The notes under the pieces: model-generated | What the model was told of the DNA's origin: nothing | Seen by the model: only the letters and a program-made list of their open reading frames with translations | Databases searched by the model: none | Assembly (NCBI RefSeq): GCF_035974275.1 | Contig: NZ_CP142422.1 | Location: 4,526,001-4,590,000 of the forward strand | DNA length: 64,000 bases | Origin: Chryseobacterium sp. MYb264 | Lineage (GTDB): Bacteria; Bacteroidota; Bacteroidia; Flavobacteriales; Weeksellaceae | Direction of reading: 5' to 3' | Part shown: in pieces, positions 44,515 through 53,182 of the stretch | Layout: every line of letters starts with the position of its first letter | Position numbering within the stretch: the first letter of the stretch is position 1 | Translations under genes and position numbers: made by a program

Positions 44515-45168
44515 ATGAAATATTTAGAACAGCATATTCCTTTCATAGGATTATTTTTTTTACTTCTCTCTTTTACGCTTTCTTGTAGCAGCAAAAAATA
44601 TATTTTGGATGTTCCTTATCAGTATGCCGCTGACGAATTAAAAACTGATTTATCTGTTCAGAAAGGGATTGATGAAAAATATTCTATTGTTGATGATAAT
44701 GAGCAGAATCTAAGCGATGAAGAGTTGAGAATTAAAGAAAAATATTCTATAATTCTGAAAGTTATGCCCAAGGAGATCACCGATTATAATTTTTATGGGT
44801 ATATCGACAAATGGCTGGGCACCCCTTATCAATCTCAAAAACTTGAGGAAAAATTGGGCGTAGACTGCTCTTACTTTGTTCAGGCTCTGTATAGTGACGT
44901 GTTCAAGGTAACCTTTCCCAAAACACCGGACGGCATTTTCCGTTCCAAGTCTATACAGCTTTTTACGGGAAGAACTTTTTTAAAGGAAGGAGATCTCCTG
45001 TTCTTCAGGTATGATAAATTTAATCCTATTTCGGATGTAGGTATTTATTTACATAACGATAGGATTCTGGCATGTACGGCCAATGGTTTGAATATCTACA
45101 ATTTCAATGACGAGTATTTTCAGTTGAGATATGTAGCCGCAGGAAGATTAAAAACTGAAAATAAATAA
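44515..45168 (+). CDS. NlpC/P60-like lipoprotein of the T6SS locus
   Basis: The 217-residue lipoprotein (LSFTLSCSSKK, Cys24) has a C-terminal papain-like NlpC/P60 domain. WLGTPYQSQKLEEKLGVDCSYFV contains the catalytic Cys; EGDLLFFRYD and SDVGIYLHNDRILA contain the catalytic-His region. NlpC/P60 enzymes cleave peptidoglycan stem peptides. At the start of a T6SS operon it could open the wall for the envelope-spanning complex, and an outer-membrane lipoprotein is expected in this system (TssQ-type), but I do not claim that identity. It is separated from tssG by 3 bases. Confidence 0.72.
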   Translation: MKYLEQHIPFIGLFFLLLSFTLSCSSKKYILDVPYQYAADELKTDLSVQKGIDEKYSIVDDNEQNLSDEELRIKEKYSIILKVMPKEITDYNFYGYIDKWLGTPYQSQKLEEKLGVDCSYFVQALYSDVFKVTFPKTPDGIFRSKSIQLFTGRTFLKEGDLLFFRYDKFNPISDVGIYLHNDRILACTANGLNIYNFNDEYFQLRYVAAGRLKTENK

Positions 45169-45171
45169 ATC

Positions 45172-46107
45172 ATGCAAACGCTTACAGACCTTGTACATGC
45201 GGTAACTTCGTTACATCATGATATCCGTGCAGAAGTGGTGATCAATGATTTGCTGAAAAACGGAGATCTCTCTGAAGCCGAATATGTGGTTTCCAAAGAA
45301 GGGCAGTTTTCAAGAGCCTACCGATTTGATATTCTGGATGCTGAGATCACCGATTATGATCTTGATTCCACACAGATCTTGGAAATCTCCCTTTCCAGAG
45401 ACGGCATTTATGATATGCTTCCGGAAAACCTGATTCATCATATACAAAATGATACTCCGGGTAAAGAAGTGGACACCATGCTGCGGGAGCATAGAAATCA
45501 GAAAAAACAGCAAAAGGGAGCACGTACATTCTTTCAGCCTTTCGAAAATGAAATGTTTACTTACGGCACTGCTATCGAGAGATTTGAAAGAGACTTTCTT
45601 TCCGATCTGGATGGAGCTCCGGCAGCAGATCTTTTCTATGATTTCTGGGGCATAAGCAGGGATTTTCCCGAGCTTTTAATTTCCAAGTTGATCAGAATTT
45701 TACCCTTTGCCTATAAAATTGTAGGAAATATTTCGTTAGCCTGTGAAATTCTTGCCGGACTTTTGGATGAAGAGGTTATGGTATATCATAAAAGCCACAA
45801 TAAATATGCGGATAAAAACGAAAGTATACTCCTCGGAGAAAGTCAGCTTGGACTTGATTTTATTACCGGTAACAGCTATGATGACTATTCCAGTCACTTT
45901 AAAATACAGATAGGCCCCTTGAAAAGCTCCAATTTTGGAGATTATATCCACCAAGGTCAACAGAAAAAATTTCTGGATCTGTATTATGATTACTTTTTTC
46001 CTATAGAAGTAGAAATAGAAACTCTAATTCTTCTACCGGAAGAAAAACAAAATTTTGAATTCAGCACGATTGAAAGTTCAGTTTTAGGATACAACACAAG
46101 AATATGA
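45172..46107 (+). CDS. tssG: T6SS baseplate subunit TssG (Bacteroidota type)
   Basis: The 311-residue protein begins with an alpha-helical segment ending in a [SA]RAYRFDIL-like strand. A second pattern, FFQPFENEMFTYGTAIERFE, is followed by FYDFWGISRDFPELLI. The C-terminus SSVLGYNTRI parallels the LGWNTWL-type ending of proteobacterial TssG. Position, length and coupling to tssN (4-base ATGA overlap) support the call. TssG and TssF form the wedge of the contractile-injection baseplate. Sequence similarity to proteobacterial TssG is low, hence moderate confidence. Confidence 0.68.
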   Translation: MQTLTDLVHAVTSLHHDIRAEVVINDLLKNGDLSEAEYVVSKEGQFSRAYRFDILDAEITDYDLDSTQILEISLSRDGIYDMLPENLIHHIQNDTPGKEVDTMLREHRNQKKQQKGARTFFQPFENEMFTYGTAIERFERDFLSDLDGAPAADLFYDFWGISRDFPELLISKLIRILPFAYKIVGNISLACEILAGLLDEEVMVYHKSHNKYADKNESILLGESQLGLDFITGNSYDDYSSHFKIQIGPLKSSNFGDYIHQGQQKKFLDLYYDYFFPIEVEIETLILLPEEKQNFEFSTIESSVLGYNTRI

Positions 46108-47129
46108 TGCAATTAAAAAAATATTTTATAAACCTTCTGGAGCCGCAAGTGCTGGCTGCCAGTGTGATTCTTTTGGCGATAATCATTATCCTTACCATGA
46201 TTTTTTCTCAAAAGACCTCCGAATTTAAACAAAAATATAAGGCGGACTTCTACATTTATTGCTTCTCTTTCGCTTTTGTTTATTCTGTCATTGCTTTTTT
46301 AGGCTATAACAAATTGTTTCTGGATAATAATTTATATGAATTTATTTTTTATCAGCTCAGTTCCTTGGTGATGGGAATTATACATTGTGTCATGTATCGC
46401 TCTTACTTTCATAAATTCGGAAATGGAAATGCGGGAATGGAGTATCTGTTTGCTGGGCTGATCGTTACCTATACGGTGATTCCGTTTATGCTGATTTATA
46501 CTTTTTTAAACGGAATCGATTTTATGTTTCTGATGTTAGGACATTACATCGTGTTCTTTATTCCCACCTTTTTAAATGATACCTTCAGAAAAGCGATGGC
46601 TATTCCTCCGAAGATTTATAAAACCTGGCAGTTTCCTCATAATTACAAAGACGATACCGATCTGGAAGAGGGTGAATGGAAAAATATGATCGTCATTTCC
46701 TATATCATGGACAAAGATAAAAAGGCGACCAGGTACAGTGTATACCGTGCGAAAGGACCTACCCGAATTGATTTTGGAAAACTCTTTTATAATTTCATCA
46801 TGGATTATAACGAAAAGCATGTAAATGATCAGATCCAGATCGAAGATGAAAACGGGCTTTTTAACTGGGTCTTTTTTCTTCAGCCCAGATGGTATGAAAG
46901 TACCAAATATATAGATCCTGAACTTACCCTGTATATGAACGGAATTGAAGAAAACAGTGTGATCTTCTGCATGAGAACAGAACAGGTGATGGGGGCTGAT
47001 AAAAATCTTCAGAACAGAGAAACCGACTATGAATATACAGAAGAAAAAAACAAGAAAAATTCTAAAAAAAGTCAGGAAAAGAAAGATGATGATAAGCAAA
47101 CCGTAGCCGAATATTATATCCGTGAATAG
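46104..47129 (+). CDS. tssN: T6SS inner-membrane protein TssN
   Basis: The 341-residue protein has five transmembrane helices in its first half (including ASVILLAIIIILTMIF, CFSFAFVYSVIAFLGY, FAGLIVTYTVIPFMLIYTFL and FLMLGHYIVFFIPTFL). A cytoplasmic domain follows (KTWQFPHNYKDDTDLEEGEW ... FGKLFYNFIMDYNEKHVND ... WVFFLQPRWYESTKYIDP) with a charged Lys/Glu tail. TssN is specific to the Bacteroidota T6SS, where with TssO-R it replaces the TssJLM complex. It overlaps tssG by ATGA. Confidence 0.82.
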   Translation: MMQLKKYFINLLEPQVLAASVILLAIIIILTMIFSQKTSEFKQKYKADFYIYCFSFAFVYSVIAFLGYNKLFLDNNLYEFIFYQLSSLVMGIIHCVMYRSYFHKFGNGNAGMEYLFAGLIVTYTVIPFMLIYTFLNGIDFMFLMLGHYIVFFIPTFLNDTFRKAMAIPPKIYKTWQFPHNYKDDTDLEEGEWKNMIVISYIMDKDKKATRYSVYRAKGPTRIDFGKLFYNFIMDYNEKHVNDQIQIEDENGLFNWVFFLQPRWYESTKYIDPELTLYMNGIEENSVIFCMRTEQVMGADKNLQNRETDYEYTEEKNKKNSKKSQEKKDDDKQTVAEYYIRE

Positions 47130-47367
47130 GATCTATAAAACCTGCCCCATCACTCGCGGTAAGGTAAGTCTGAAAGACATGGCGAAGCTTTTTGAGCTGG
47201 ATCCCGCAGAGCTGAGGTGGTTTCATAATCGGTTCTGTCCGGAGGCGGATCTTATAGATCCCGATATATAGGCTCATGTGGAGGTTATTTATATTCCTGT
47301 TCCGGGTACAGAAACAGCATATTATAAAAATAAAAAAAGAAAGAAACCATTGTATCGAAATGCATAA
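47122..47367 (+). pseudogene. Interrupted LysM-like reading frame between tssN and tssK
   Basis: A frame starting at GTG 47122, overlapping the end of tssN by 8 bases, encodes VNRIYKTCPITRGKVSLKD, then MAKLFELDPAELRWFHNRFC. An in-frame TAG stops it at codon 50 (47269-47271). The same frame continues for 31 further codons (AHVEVIYIPVP ... KKPLYRNA) to a TAA at 47365. The pattern of 'repeat-unit fold, then FHN, then a proline-ending IYIPVP strand' looks like the LysM-like N-terminus of proteins found near Bacteroidota T6SS loci. It appears to be a decayed remnant of a longer gene. Confidence 0.5.
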
Positions 47368-47442
47368 TTTTTTGAAATATTAAATAGGAAATAAACAATA
47401 TGCTGTGAGAAACGGCCAATAATAAAAAAATACATACAAAAA

Positions 47443-48603
47443 ATGATAGAAAAACTAAATCATTTCCCGGTCAATTGGATAGACGGGATGAAAATCAACA
47501 AAAATCACTTCATCGATGTTCAGAATTTTGTGAATGATTCGATGAGAGATTCGGTGGGAGTACATACCTCCATGATCAATTACGGATTGCTTCCGGTGGA
47601 AGATTCTATTAAAATGAATCTTATTATTGATAATCATAAATTGTTAAGAATCAGGGTGGACGAGTGCCATGCCATTACGCCCAGCGGAGCAAGAATCGAT
47701 ATCGGACAGGGAACTTCCGAGGCCATTCATTTGTCGATTCCTTATCCTGAGGCAACGTATGAAATTAAAAACAATGAAAGCACGGCGTTATTGGCATGTC
47801 TTTCAGTCAATCATTTTAAAAGAACCCCTTATGGAGAGCCTGATCCGGAAGAAAATCCGCCACGTTATCCGTTTACCCAGCCTGAGTACACGCTTCATCT
47901 TATTTCTGAAAACGAAATAAAAAATACACTGGGATTTGGGATCAATCATTTAACAATTGGTAAGATCCTCGTGAATGCCGGAGAATCCAGAATTGATGAA
48001 AGTTATATTCCTCCGTGCGTAAGTGTTTCAAGTCATAAAAAACTGCATGAGATCTACATGGCGATCGACAGTTTTTATGGAAATATGGAGTTGTATGCCG
48101 TTCAGATCGAGCAGAAAATCCATTTGAAAAAACAGACCAATTCCCTCGCTGTGATGATGCAGTATCTGGCAGATAAAACCCTGAATTATTTAGGAACGGA
48201 GATCAACCGATTCCGTTGGATGTCTCCTCATGTTCCTCCCGCACAAATGCTTCTTTCGGTGGTGGGAATGGCAAGGGTACTGAAAAATTTTATCGATGCC
48301 AGATCGGGAGCCGGAAAAGAGGAGCTGTTGAACTATTTTGCCGATTGGTGCAATCTAAGCCAGGGAAATTTTGAAGCCGTTTTTACCGAACTCATCAACG
48401 CAGATTATAATCATAATGAGATCGACCTCAATGTGGCGAGGGTTAAAAGATTTATGAAAACATTAGAAGAGCTCTTCTCCATACTGAACCGTCTGGATTA
48501 TATCGGTAAAAAACGTGATGGAAGCATCTTTGTATCTGAAAATACAGATGACCGGGATGCGGTGATTCATGCAAAAAGAAGCAGGACTTTTTTGGCAGAT
48601 TAA
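47443..48603 (+). CDS. tssK: T6SS baseplate-membrane linker TssK
   Basis: The 386-residue protein begins FPVNWIDGMKINKNHFIDVQ, corresponding to the V-x-W-x-[DE]-G-M-x-[LI]-x-x-[QK]-H-F opening of TssK. GLLPVEDSIKMNLIID and CHAITPSGARIDI follow, matching the GL and T-P-x-G parts of the shell domain. TssK connects the baseplate wedges to the membrane complex. The gene lies ~75 bases after the LysM-like remnant and 24 before tssO. Confidence 0.85.
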   Translation: MIEKLNHFPVNWIDGMKINKNHFIDVQNFVNDSMRDSVGVHTSMINYGLLPVEDSIKMNLIIDNHKLLRIRVDECHAITPSGARIDIGQGTSEAIHLSIPYPEATYEIKNNESTALLACLSVNHFKRTPYGEPDPEENPPRYPFTQPEYTLHLISENEIKNTLGFGINHLTIGKILVNAGESRIDESYIPPCVSVSSHKKLHEIYMAIDSFYGNMELYAVQIEQKIHLKKQTNSLAVMMQYLADKTLNYLGTEINRFRWMSPHVPPAQMLLSVVGMARVLKNFIDARSGAGKEELLNYFADWCNLSQGNFEAVFTELINADYNHNEIDLNVARVKRFMKTLEELFSILNRLDYIGKKRDGSIFVSENTDDRDAVIHAKRSRTFLAD

Positions 48604-48627
48604 TACAATAAAAACACAGATGCGAAT

Positions 48628-49140
48628 ATGGAAGTACTTAATAAAGGTGAAAGAACAAGAGCCTTTTCATTTTTCATTTTATTCTTTTTAATAACAGTTA
48701 TTGTGCTGATAACGGCGGTTTTTTTTAACGCTTATTTTCCTTTTAAAGAAAACAGCCTCTTAAAGATCGAAAATGCAAAAATGAAAAAAGAGATGGAAAC
48801 GCAGGATAAATTTTCTTTTCAGCTCGAAAAGGTAAAATCTGCAGTAGATTCTATCGGGATTCCCGGACAGAACGACTTTTTCAATGAAAAACTGGGATTG
48901 TCTATCCTGGCGGATATGTATAAGCAATTGCCAAAAGATACTTTAAAAAATAAAGTCATGTACAATAATACGATCATGACCTTTAAAGATCTTATCGATG
49001 CAAAGAAAGAAATAAAACAACTTTCAGTAAATCATGCGACAATGGACAGTTTAAGCAAAATAAACGTAGCCTTGAAAGCAGAATATGATAAGATGAAGAC
49101 GGATCTTCAGGTTTGCCGACAACTCTATCAGTCCCAATAA
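48628..49140 (+). CDS. tssO: T6SS membrane protein TssO-like
   Basis: The 170-residue protein has a short cytoplasmic N-terminus, one transmembrane helix (FSFFILFFLITVIVLITAVFF, about residues 12-32) and a periplasmic coiled coil rich in Lys/Glu (LLKIENAKMKKEMETQDKF ... LSKINVALKAEYDKMKTDLQ). This is the architecture of TssO, one of the Bacteroidota-specific envelope proteins. It lies directly after tssK and 2 bases before the next gene. Confidence 0.75.
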   Translation: MEVLNKGERTRAFSFFILFFLITVIVLITAVFFNAYFPFKENSLLKIENAKMKKEMETQDKFSFQLEKVKSAVDSIGIPGQNDFFNEKLGLSILADMYKQLPKDTLKNKVMYNNTIMTFKDLIDAKKEIKQLSVNHATMDSLSKINVALKAEYDKMKTDLQVCRQLYQSQ

Positions 49141-49142
49141 TC

Positions 49143-49742
49143 ATGAGAAAAATACCATTTTTTTTCAGCTTTTTATTCCTTGGCTTCTCTATGTTGGAAG
49201 CCCAGGAGCAGAAGTCGGAGGAAAACAATGAAAATTTGGCAAATTTTGACTGTGGAATTGTTCAGACCAAACAGAAGCTGGACCGGCAGTATTTTGCAAG
49301 TACCCCATCGATCGTACTCAGGGTCAACAATTCGGAATATGTGTATGCAACATTACAGTTCGGAAAAAGAGAAGATAAAATCTTTATGTATATCAGGATT
49401 GCCGATACCAATGTATGTATCGAAAAAGATAAGGTGCTTGATCTCTATTTTAAATCCGGCGAGGTGATATCCTACAAAAATGATTTTGCTCTAAACTGTG
49501 AAGGGTATTTTGCCAAACAGCTCAGTAAAAAAGATTATATGAAGCTGCAGGAAAACGAAATTTCACTCGTCAGGATTTATGCCTACGGAAAAAACTATGA
49601 GCTGTATGTAAGTGAAGCCCAGAATTACGATATCGATAATCAGCTGAATTGCCTGGCAGCTTATCATGTGAAAAAAACAGATGAAGTAAAAATAAAAAAA
49701 CAACAAAAACAGGAAAAAAATGAGCCCGCTTCCGGAACTTAA
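49143..49742 (+). CDS. Exported T6SS-locus protein, family not recognised
   Basis: About 199 residues from the ATG at 49143, chosen because it begins a clean signal peptide (MRKIPFFFSFLFLGFSMLEA) and follows the tssO stop by 2 bases. The mature part is beta-rich with several Cys (NFDCGIVQ, NVCIEKDKVLDLYF, ALNCEGYF) and ends in a Lys/Gln-rich tail. There is no lipobox. Position next to tssO suggests a periplasmic partner of the envelope complex, comparable with TssP or TssQ; this is inference. It overlaps the next gene by 23 bases. Confidence 0.6.
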   Translation: MRKIPFFFSFLFLGFSMLEAQEQKSEENNENLANFDCGIVQTKQKLDRQYFASTPSIVLRVNNSEYVYATLQFGKREDKIFMYIRIADTNVCIEKDKVLDLYFKSGEVISYKNDFALNCEGYFAKQLSKKDYMKLQENEISLVRIYAYGKNYELYVSEAQNYDIDNQLNCLAAYHVKKTDEVKIKKQQKQEKNEPASGT

Positions 49743-50415
49743 TCTTGGTCTGGGAATGACAAAAGACCCACATTCAGCTGCCGCAAAGGGAGATGGAGAA
49801 ATTATTGTACGTACGAATTCGGGACTGAGTAAGCATACCATTTCTATGGTTATTTCTGATCAGGAATTGGGAAAAATAAGCCTTAAAATCGGAGAAAGAG
49901 AAATTGAAATTCCAACCTATAAATTAACGGTTACCGACGACAAAACTCATGAAACAGAAGCCTATCAGGTTACCCGAGACACATTAAGTTTCACCAAAAT
50001 AAAGATCAAAAGAAACATTCTTTCTTTTTTAGGGTTTAAAAAGTTTGACAAAACATCTTATCTATACGAAAATATCCCTTTTGAGCCTGTCAGGGAAAAA
50101 ATGGAGAAGTTTGATATTTCGAGACACCGGAAATTGTCACAGGAAGAGTTGACCTATCATTTAAAAAATGAAGAAATGAATATCCTGCTTTATGCCGGCA
50201 ATATCAATGATTTTAAAAAACCGGAGGGGACAGACCAATATTTTATTGTGGTTGATCAGCATGAAGGTAAAAGCTTTATAGGAGATATTTTGTACCGCGA
50301 GAAATTTTTAAAACTTACGCCTAAGGTGGAATTACAGATTATCCGGCGTAAAGAGGTTCCAAAGAATTTTGAATATGATGAAAAAGGGAATATCAAAAGA
50401 ACAATTTATTTATAA
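49720..50415 (+). CDS. Conserved-looking T6SS-locus protein, family not recognised
   Basis: The 231-residue soluble protein has no signal peptide. It has a Gly/Pro-rich start (MSPLPELNLGLGMTKDPHSA) followed by alternating beta strands (GEIIVRTNSGLSKHTISMVI, KISLKIGEREIEIPTYKLTV) and a charged C-terminal half. It overlaps the upstream gene by 23 bases and is 8 bases before tssE, so it is surely in the operon. I do not recognise the family. A cytoplasmic accessory of the baseplate is plausible because baseplate genes surround it. Confidence 0.6.
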   Translation: MSPLPELNLGLGMTKDPHSAAAKGDGEIIVRTNSGLSKHTISMVISDQELGKISLKIGEREIEIPTYKLTVTDDKTHETEAYQVTRDTLSFTKIKIKRNILSFLGFKKFDKTSYLYENIPFEPVREKMEKFDISRHRKLSQEELTYHLKNEEMNILLYAGNINDFKKPEGTDQYFIVVDQHEGKSFIGDILYREKFLKLTPKVELQIIRRKEVPKNFEYDEKGNIKRTIYL

Positions 50416-50423
50416 TCGATCAG

Positions 50424-50852
50424 ATGAAAGGAATTTATTATAAAATCCCTATAGATTTTGAAGGGATCATTCATAAAAAGGAGGCGGATAAGATCTCCAT
50501 CGACAATTCGATCGGACAGCAGATTTTTCTGTTGGCAACCACTGCTTTGGGAGAATGTAAGTTTGATGAAACTTTCGGTACCGAAATCTGGGAATTGGAT
50601 TTTGATTTATTGAAAAGTGACAATCAACTCAAGGAATATATTGTCGACGCCTTAAAAAAAGGAATCGAAATGCATGAAAAAAGACTGCTTCTGGAAGATG
50701 TGGAGGTCTTTATCAACGATTTTGACCTGGGTGTTGCAGGAAGAAAAAGAATGAAGAAAAAAGTGATGCTTTCCATTAAAGGACAGGTGTTGGAAACCAA
50801 CAGATTCTTTCTTTTTCACAATGCATTTTTTGTAGGACCTCTTTCATATTAA
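50424..50852 (+). CDS. tssE: T6SS baseplate subunit TssE (gp25-like)
   Basis: The 142-residue protein has the gp25/GPW lysozyme-like fold of phage baseplates: SIDNSIGQQIFLLATTALGECKFDETFGTEIWELDF is the conserved N-terminal part with the F-x-E-x-FG region. IVDALKKGIEMHEKRLLLEDVEVFI completes the domain. TssE sits at the base of the sheath and nucleates it. It is 4 bases upstream of tssF. Confidence 0.85.
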   Translation: MKGIYYKIPIDFEGIIHKKEADKISIDNSIGQQIFLLATTALGECKFDETFGTEIWELDFDLLKSDNQLKEYIVDALKKGIEMHEKRLLLEDVEVFINDFDLGVAGRKRMKKKVMLSIKGQVLETNRFFLFHNAFFVGPLSY

Positions 50853-50856
50853 CAGC

Positions 50857-52677
50857 ATGAATCAAGAAAGAATAAAAGACAGAATACTGCGGAGAGCAGC
50901 ACGAATGTGGGGATACAATGAACTGGAGGCAGAAACTTCCTTCGATCCCATTGTTGGCTTACTGCTTTCAGCAACAGCTTCAGAGCTTGAAAAACTGGGA
51001 TTCGAGTTGGAAAGTTCTCGATCCAGAGTGATTGAACGTATTTTGGAGATCATGTTTCCGGAGGAGGTCTCCGGTGTGCTTCCTTCGAGGTCATTACTTC
51101 AGGTATTTCCTTTGGAAAATGGTGAAAAAATATCACTTTACAATCATTTTAAAACACCCAAGAGAATTCATGATGTATTCAATCCTACAGTGGTAAGCAG
51201 TAAAGAAATTTACTTTTGTCCAACCATTGAAGTAGAATTAACCACTGCCAAAGTGGAATATATGGCTTTTGGAAATGTCTTAAACCGCATTGAAAGTTTC
51301 TTTTTCAGTGATACCATTTCCAAAAGTGAGAAACATCTGCCTTCAGGGCAAATGTGGATAGGCATCAGATGTCCCAAAAAAATAGATCCTGAAAACCTGA
51401 TGTTCTATATAGACATCAATAACAATTATCAGAAAGAACTGTTTTTTTATTATTTAAAACAGGCAAAAATATATTTTGGAGATCAGGAACTTTTTTGTAG
51501 TGAAGGGTATAATGTTGATTGGGATGAGGTAAACCTTGAAAATATCATGACGAAGAATTATTCGGCAATAGGGCATATTTACAAAGAGGTGAACCAGTAT
51601 TTTTCAGGAAATTATTTTACGTTGAAAGGAAAGATCAGGCATAACGGAAAACCTGAACAGGAGGAACTTTTTACCCAATATTTTGTGAATCATCATCTTT
51701 CGAATGAGGAAGAAATGATTTGGCTGAAATTTGTATTCTCAGAAGCAGTCGTCGCTGAGGTTTTCGAGAACGTAAGCATCACCCTGAACTGTATTCCCGT
51801 CATCAATACCAATAATCATAAAGTTCACAAAAGAGTAAAAGGAAGACTGAACATTATCCCGATGGAGTCGGAAGATCATTTTCTGGATCTCGACTATGTG
51901 CGTGATGATAATGGGAAACGGTTTGATCTAAAAAACTATTCGGCAGAAAAGGCGGGGACTACCGCTTTGATGAGAAGGGGAGGCGTCGCAAGATTTGATC
52001 AGAGAGGAGCCTCCGAGCTGTTGCAGTATCTGCTGGAATTAATTAAAGATGAAACGGCTGCTTTTTCAATAATTGGAGGAGATTTGGCTACGGTTACCCT
52101 AAAACAGATTAATCAGAATGTGGCGGCACTGCATCAGCTGTCGAAAGAAAAGAAGTTTTCTCAGGCCAATAATCCGTATCTGATCATTGAGTCGGATAGC
52201 CAGGATAAAGATATCCCCTGCTATATTTCGTATTGGCTCACCACAGGCGAAGAAGGTAATGATATTAAACCGGCTACGGTGCTTACTGTGGAAGATCTGG
52301 GAAATGCAGTCCTGGATAAGACGGCGGTCATGATTAAGGCGTCCACAGGAGGAAGAAAGAGCCTTTCTGCCCAGGAAAAGATTTTAGAATACAGAAATTC
52401 TCTGCTTACAAGAGGAAGAATTGTTACCGTCGCAGATATTCGGGTCTTTGGAATGAGTCATTTTAAAAGTACCGTTAAAGAGATTCAGGTGCAGAAGGGT
52501 ACTAAAAAGGAAATCTCGTTGAAGGGAGGCTTTAGCAGAACCATCGATGTTTTTCTCATAAGAAATCAGGAAAAAGAGCTTAAAGAGTCGGAATGGGAGT
52601 TTTTAAGGGAGAGTTTCCTTTTAAAGCTGCAAAAAGCATCAGCCAATATATATCCGTATAGAATTTTCGAAAAGTGA
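50857..52677 (+). CDS. tssF: T6SS baseplate subunit TssF
   Basis: The 606-residue protein starts with DRILRRAARMWGYNELEAETSFDP and SRVIERILEIMFPE, equivalent to the A-x-x-[FW]-x-E..DP..ER..E opening of TssF. The middle is strand-rich; VADIRVFGMSHFKSTVKEIQV is the conserved C-terminal DFR-like segment. It forms the baseplate wedge with TssG. It follows tssE by 4 bases; the gap to tssB is 38 bases. Confidence 0.85.
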   Translation: MNQERIKDRILRRAARMWGYNELEAETSFDPIVGLLLSATASELEKLGFELESSRSRVIERILEIMFPEEVSGVLPSRSLLQVFPLENGEKISLYNHFKTPKRIHDVFNPTVVSSKEIYFCPTIEVELTTAKVEYMAFGNVLNRIESFFFSDTISKSEKHLPSGQMWIGIRCPKKIDPENLMFYIDINNNYQKELFFYYLKQAKIYFGDQELFCSEGYNVDWDEVNLENIMTKNYSAIGHIYKEVNQYFSGNYFTLKGKIRHNGKPEQEELFTQYFVNHHLSNEEEMIWLKFVFSEAVVAEVFENVSITLNCIPVINTNNHKVHKRVKGRLNIIPMESEDHFLDLDYVRDDNGKRFDLKNYSAEKAGTTALMRRGGVARFDQRGASELLQYLLELIKDETAAFSIIGGDLATVTLKQINQNVAALHQLSKEKKFSQANNPYLIIESDSQDKDIPCYISYWLTTGEEGNDIKPATVLTVEDLGNAVLDKTAVMIKASTGGRKSLSAQEKILEYRNSLLTRGRIVTVADIRVFGMSHFKSTVKEIQVQKGTKKEISLKGGFSRTIDVFLIRNQEKELKESEWEFLRESFLLKLQKASANIYPYRIFEK

Positions 52678-52715
52678 CACGTCACTATATTATTAATTTT
52701 ATTAAATAAAACACT

Positions 52716-53165
52716 ATGTTAACAAACAAAGGAATTGGTGGAAATGAAGTTCCATTAAACACCAGTGAGGCGATATTCGAGATCCCTCAGAACAGAACGC
52801 TTTTAGCACAGAAGCTCACAGCGCATGATCCCGTAAAACCTGAACTGGTGGAAGGGCTGAATACCATAGACCGCGTTTTCGAACACTTTAAACCTGAAGT
52901 AAAGGTAGACTTTGAAGATGCCAACGGGTCTGTGAAAATGGAGAATCTGAGATTTAAAAACCTCGGAGATTTCGGAACGAAAGGCATTACAGGGCAAAGC
53001 CACTTTTTACTAGGGCTCGAAACAGAAAAAGATCAGTATCAGAAAATTGTCAAGCAGCTGAAAACAAATAAAATCTTAAAAGCGGCTCTGGAAGATCCGG
53101 AGGCCAAAAAAGCACTGTATGACACCCTGCAAAATCTGATTAAAGAATTAGAAGAAAATAAATAA
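52716..53165 (+). CDS. tssB: T6SS contractile sheath small subunit TssB
   Basis: The 149-residue protein contains TSEAIFEIPQNRTLLAQKL, VEGLNTIDRVFEHFKPEVKV, MENLRFKNLGDFG and a C-terminal helix ILKAALEDPEAKKALYDTLQ. This matches the F-x-x-L-x-DF and terminal-helix features of TssB/VipA, which intertwines with TssC in the sheath. It is followed 17 bases later by tssC. Confidence 0.82.
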   Translation: MLTNKGIGGNEVPLNTSEAIFEIPQNRTLLAQKLTAHDPVKPELVEGLNTIDRVFEHFKPEVKVDFEDANGSVKMENLRFKNLGDFGTKGITGQSHFLLGLETEKDQYQKIVKQLKTNKILKAALEDPEAKKALYDTLQNLIKELEENK

Positions 53166-53182
53166 CAAAAAGACAAAATAAT

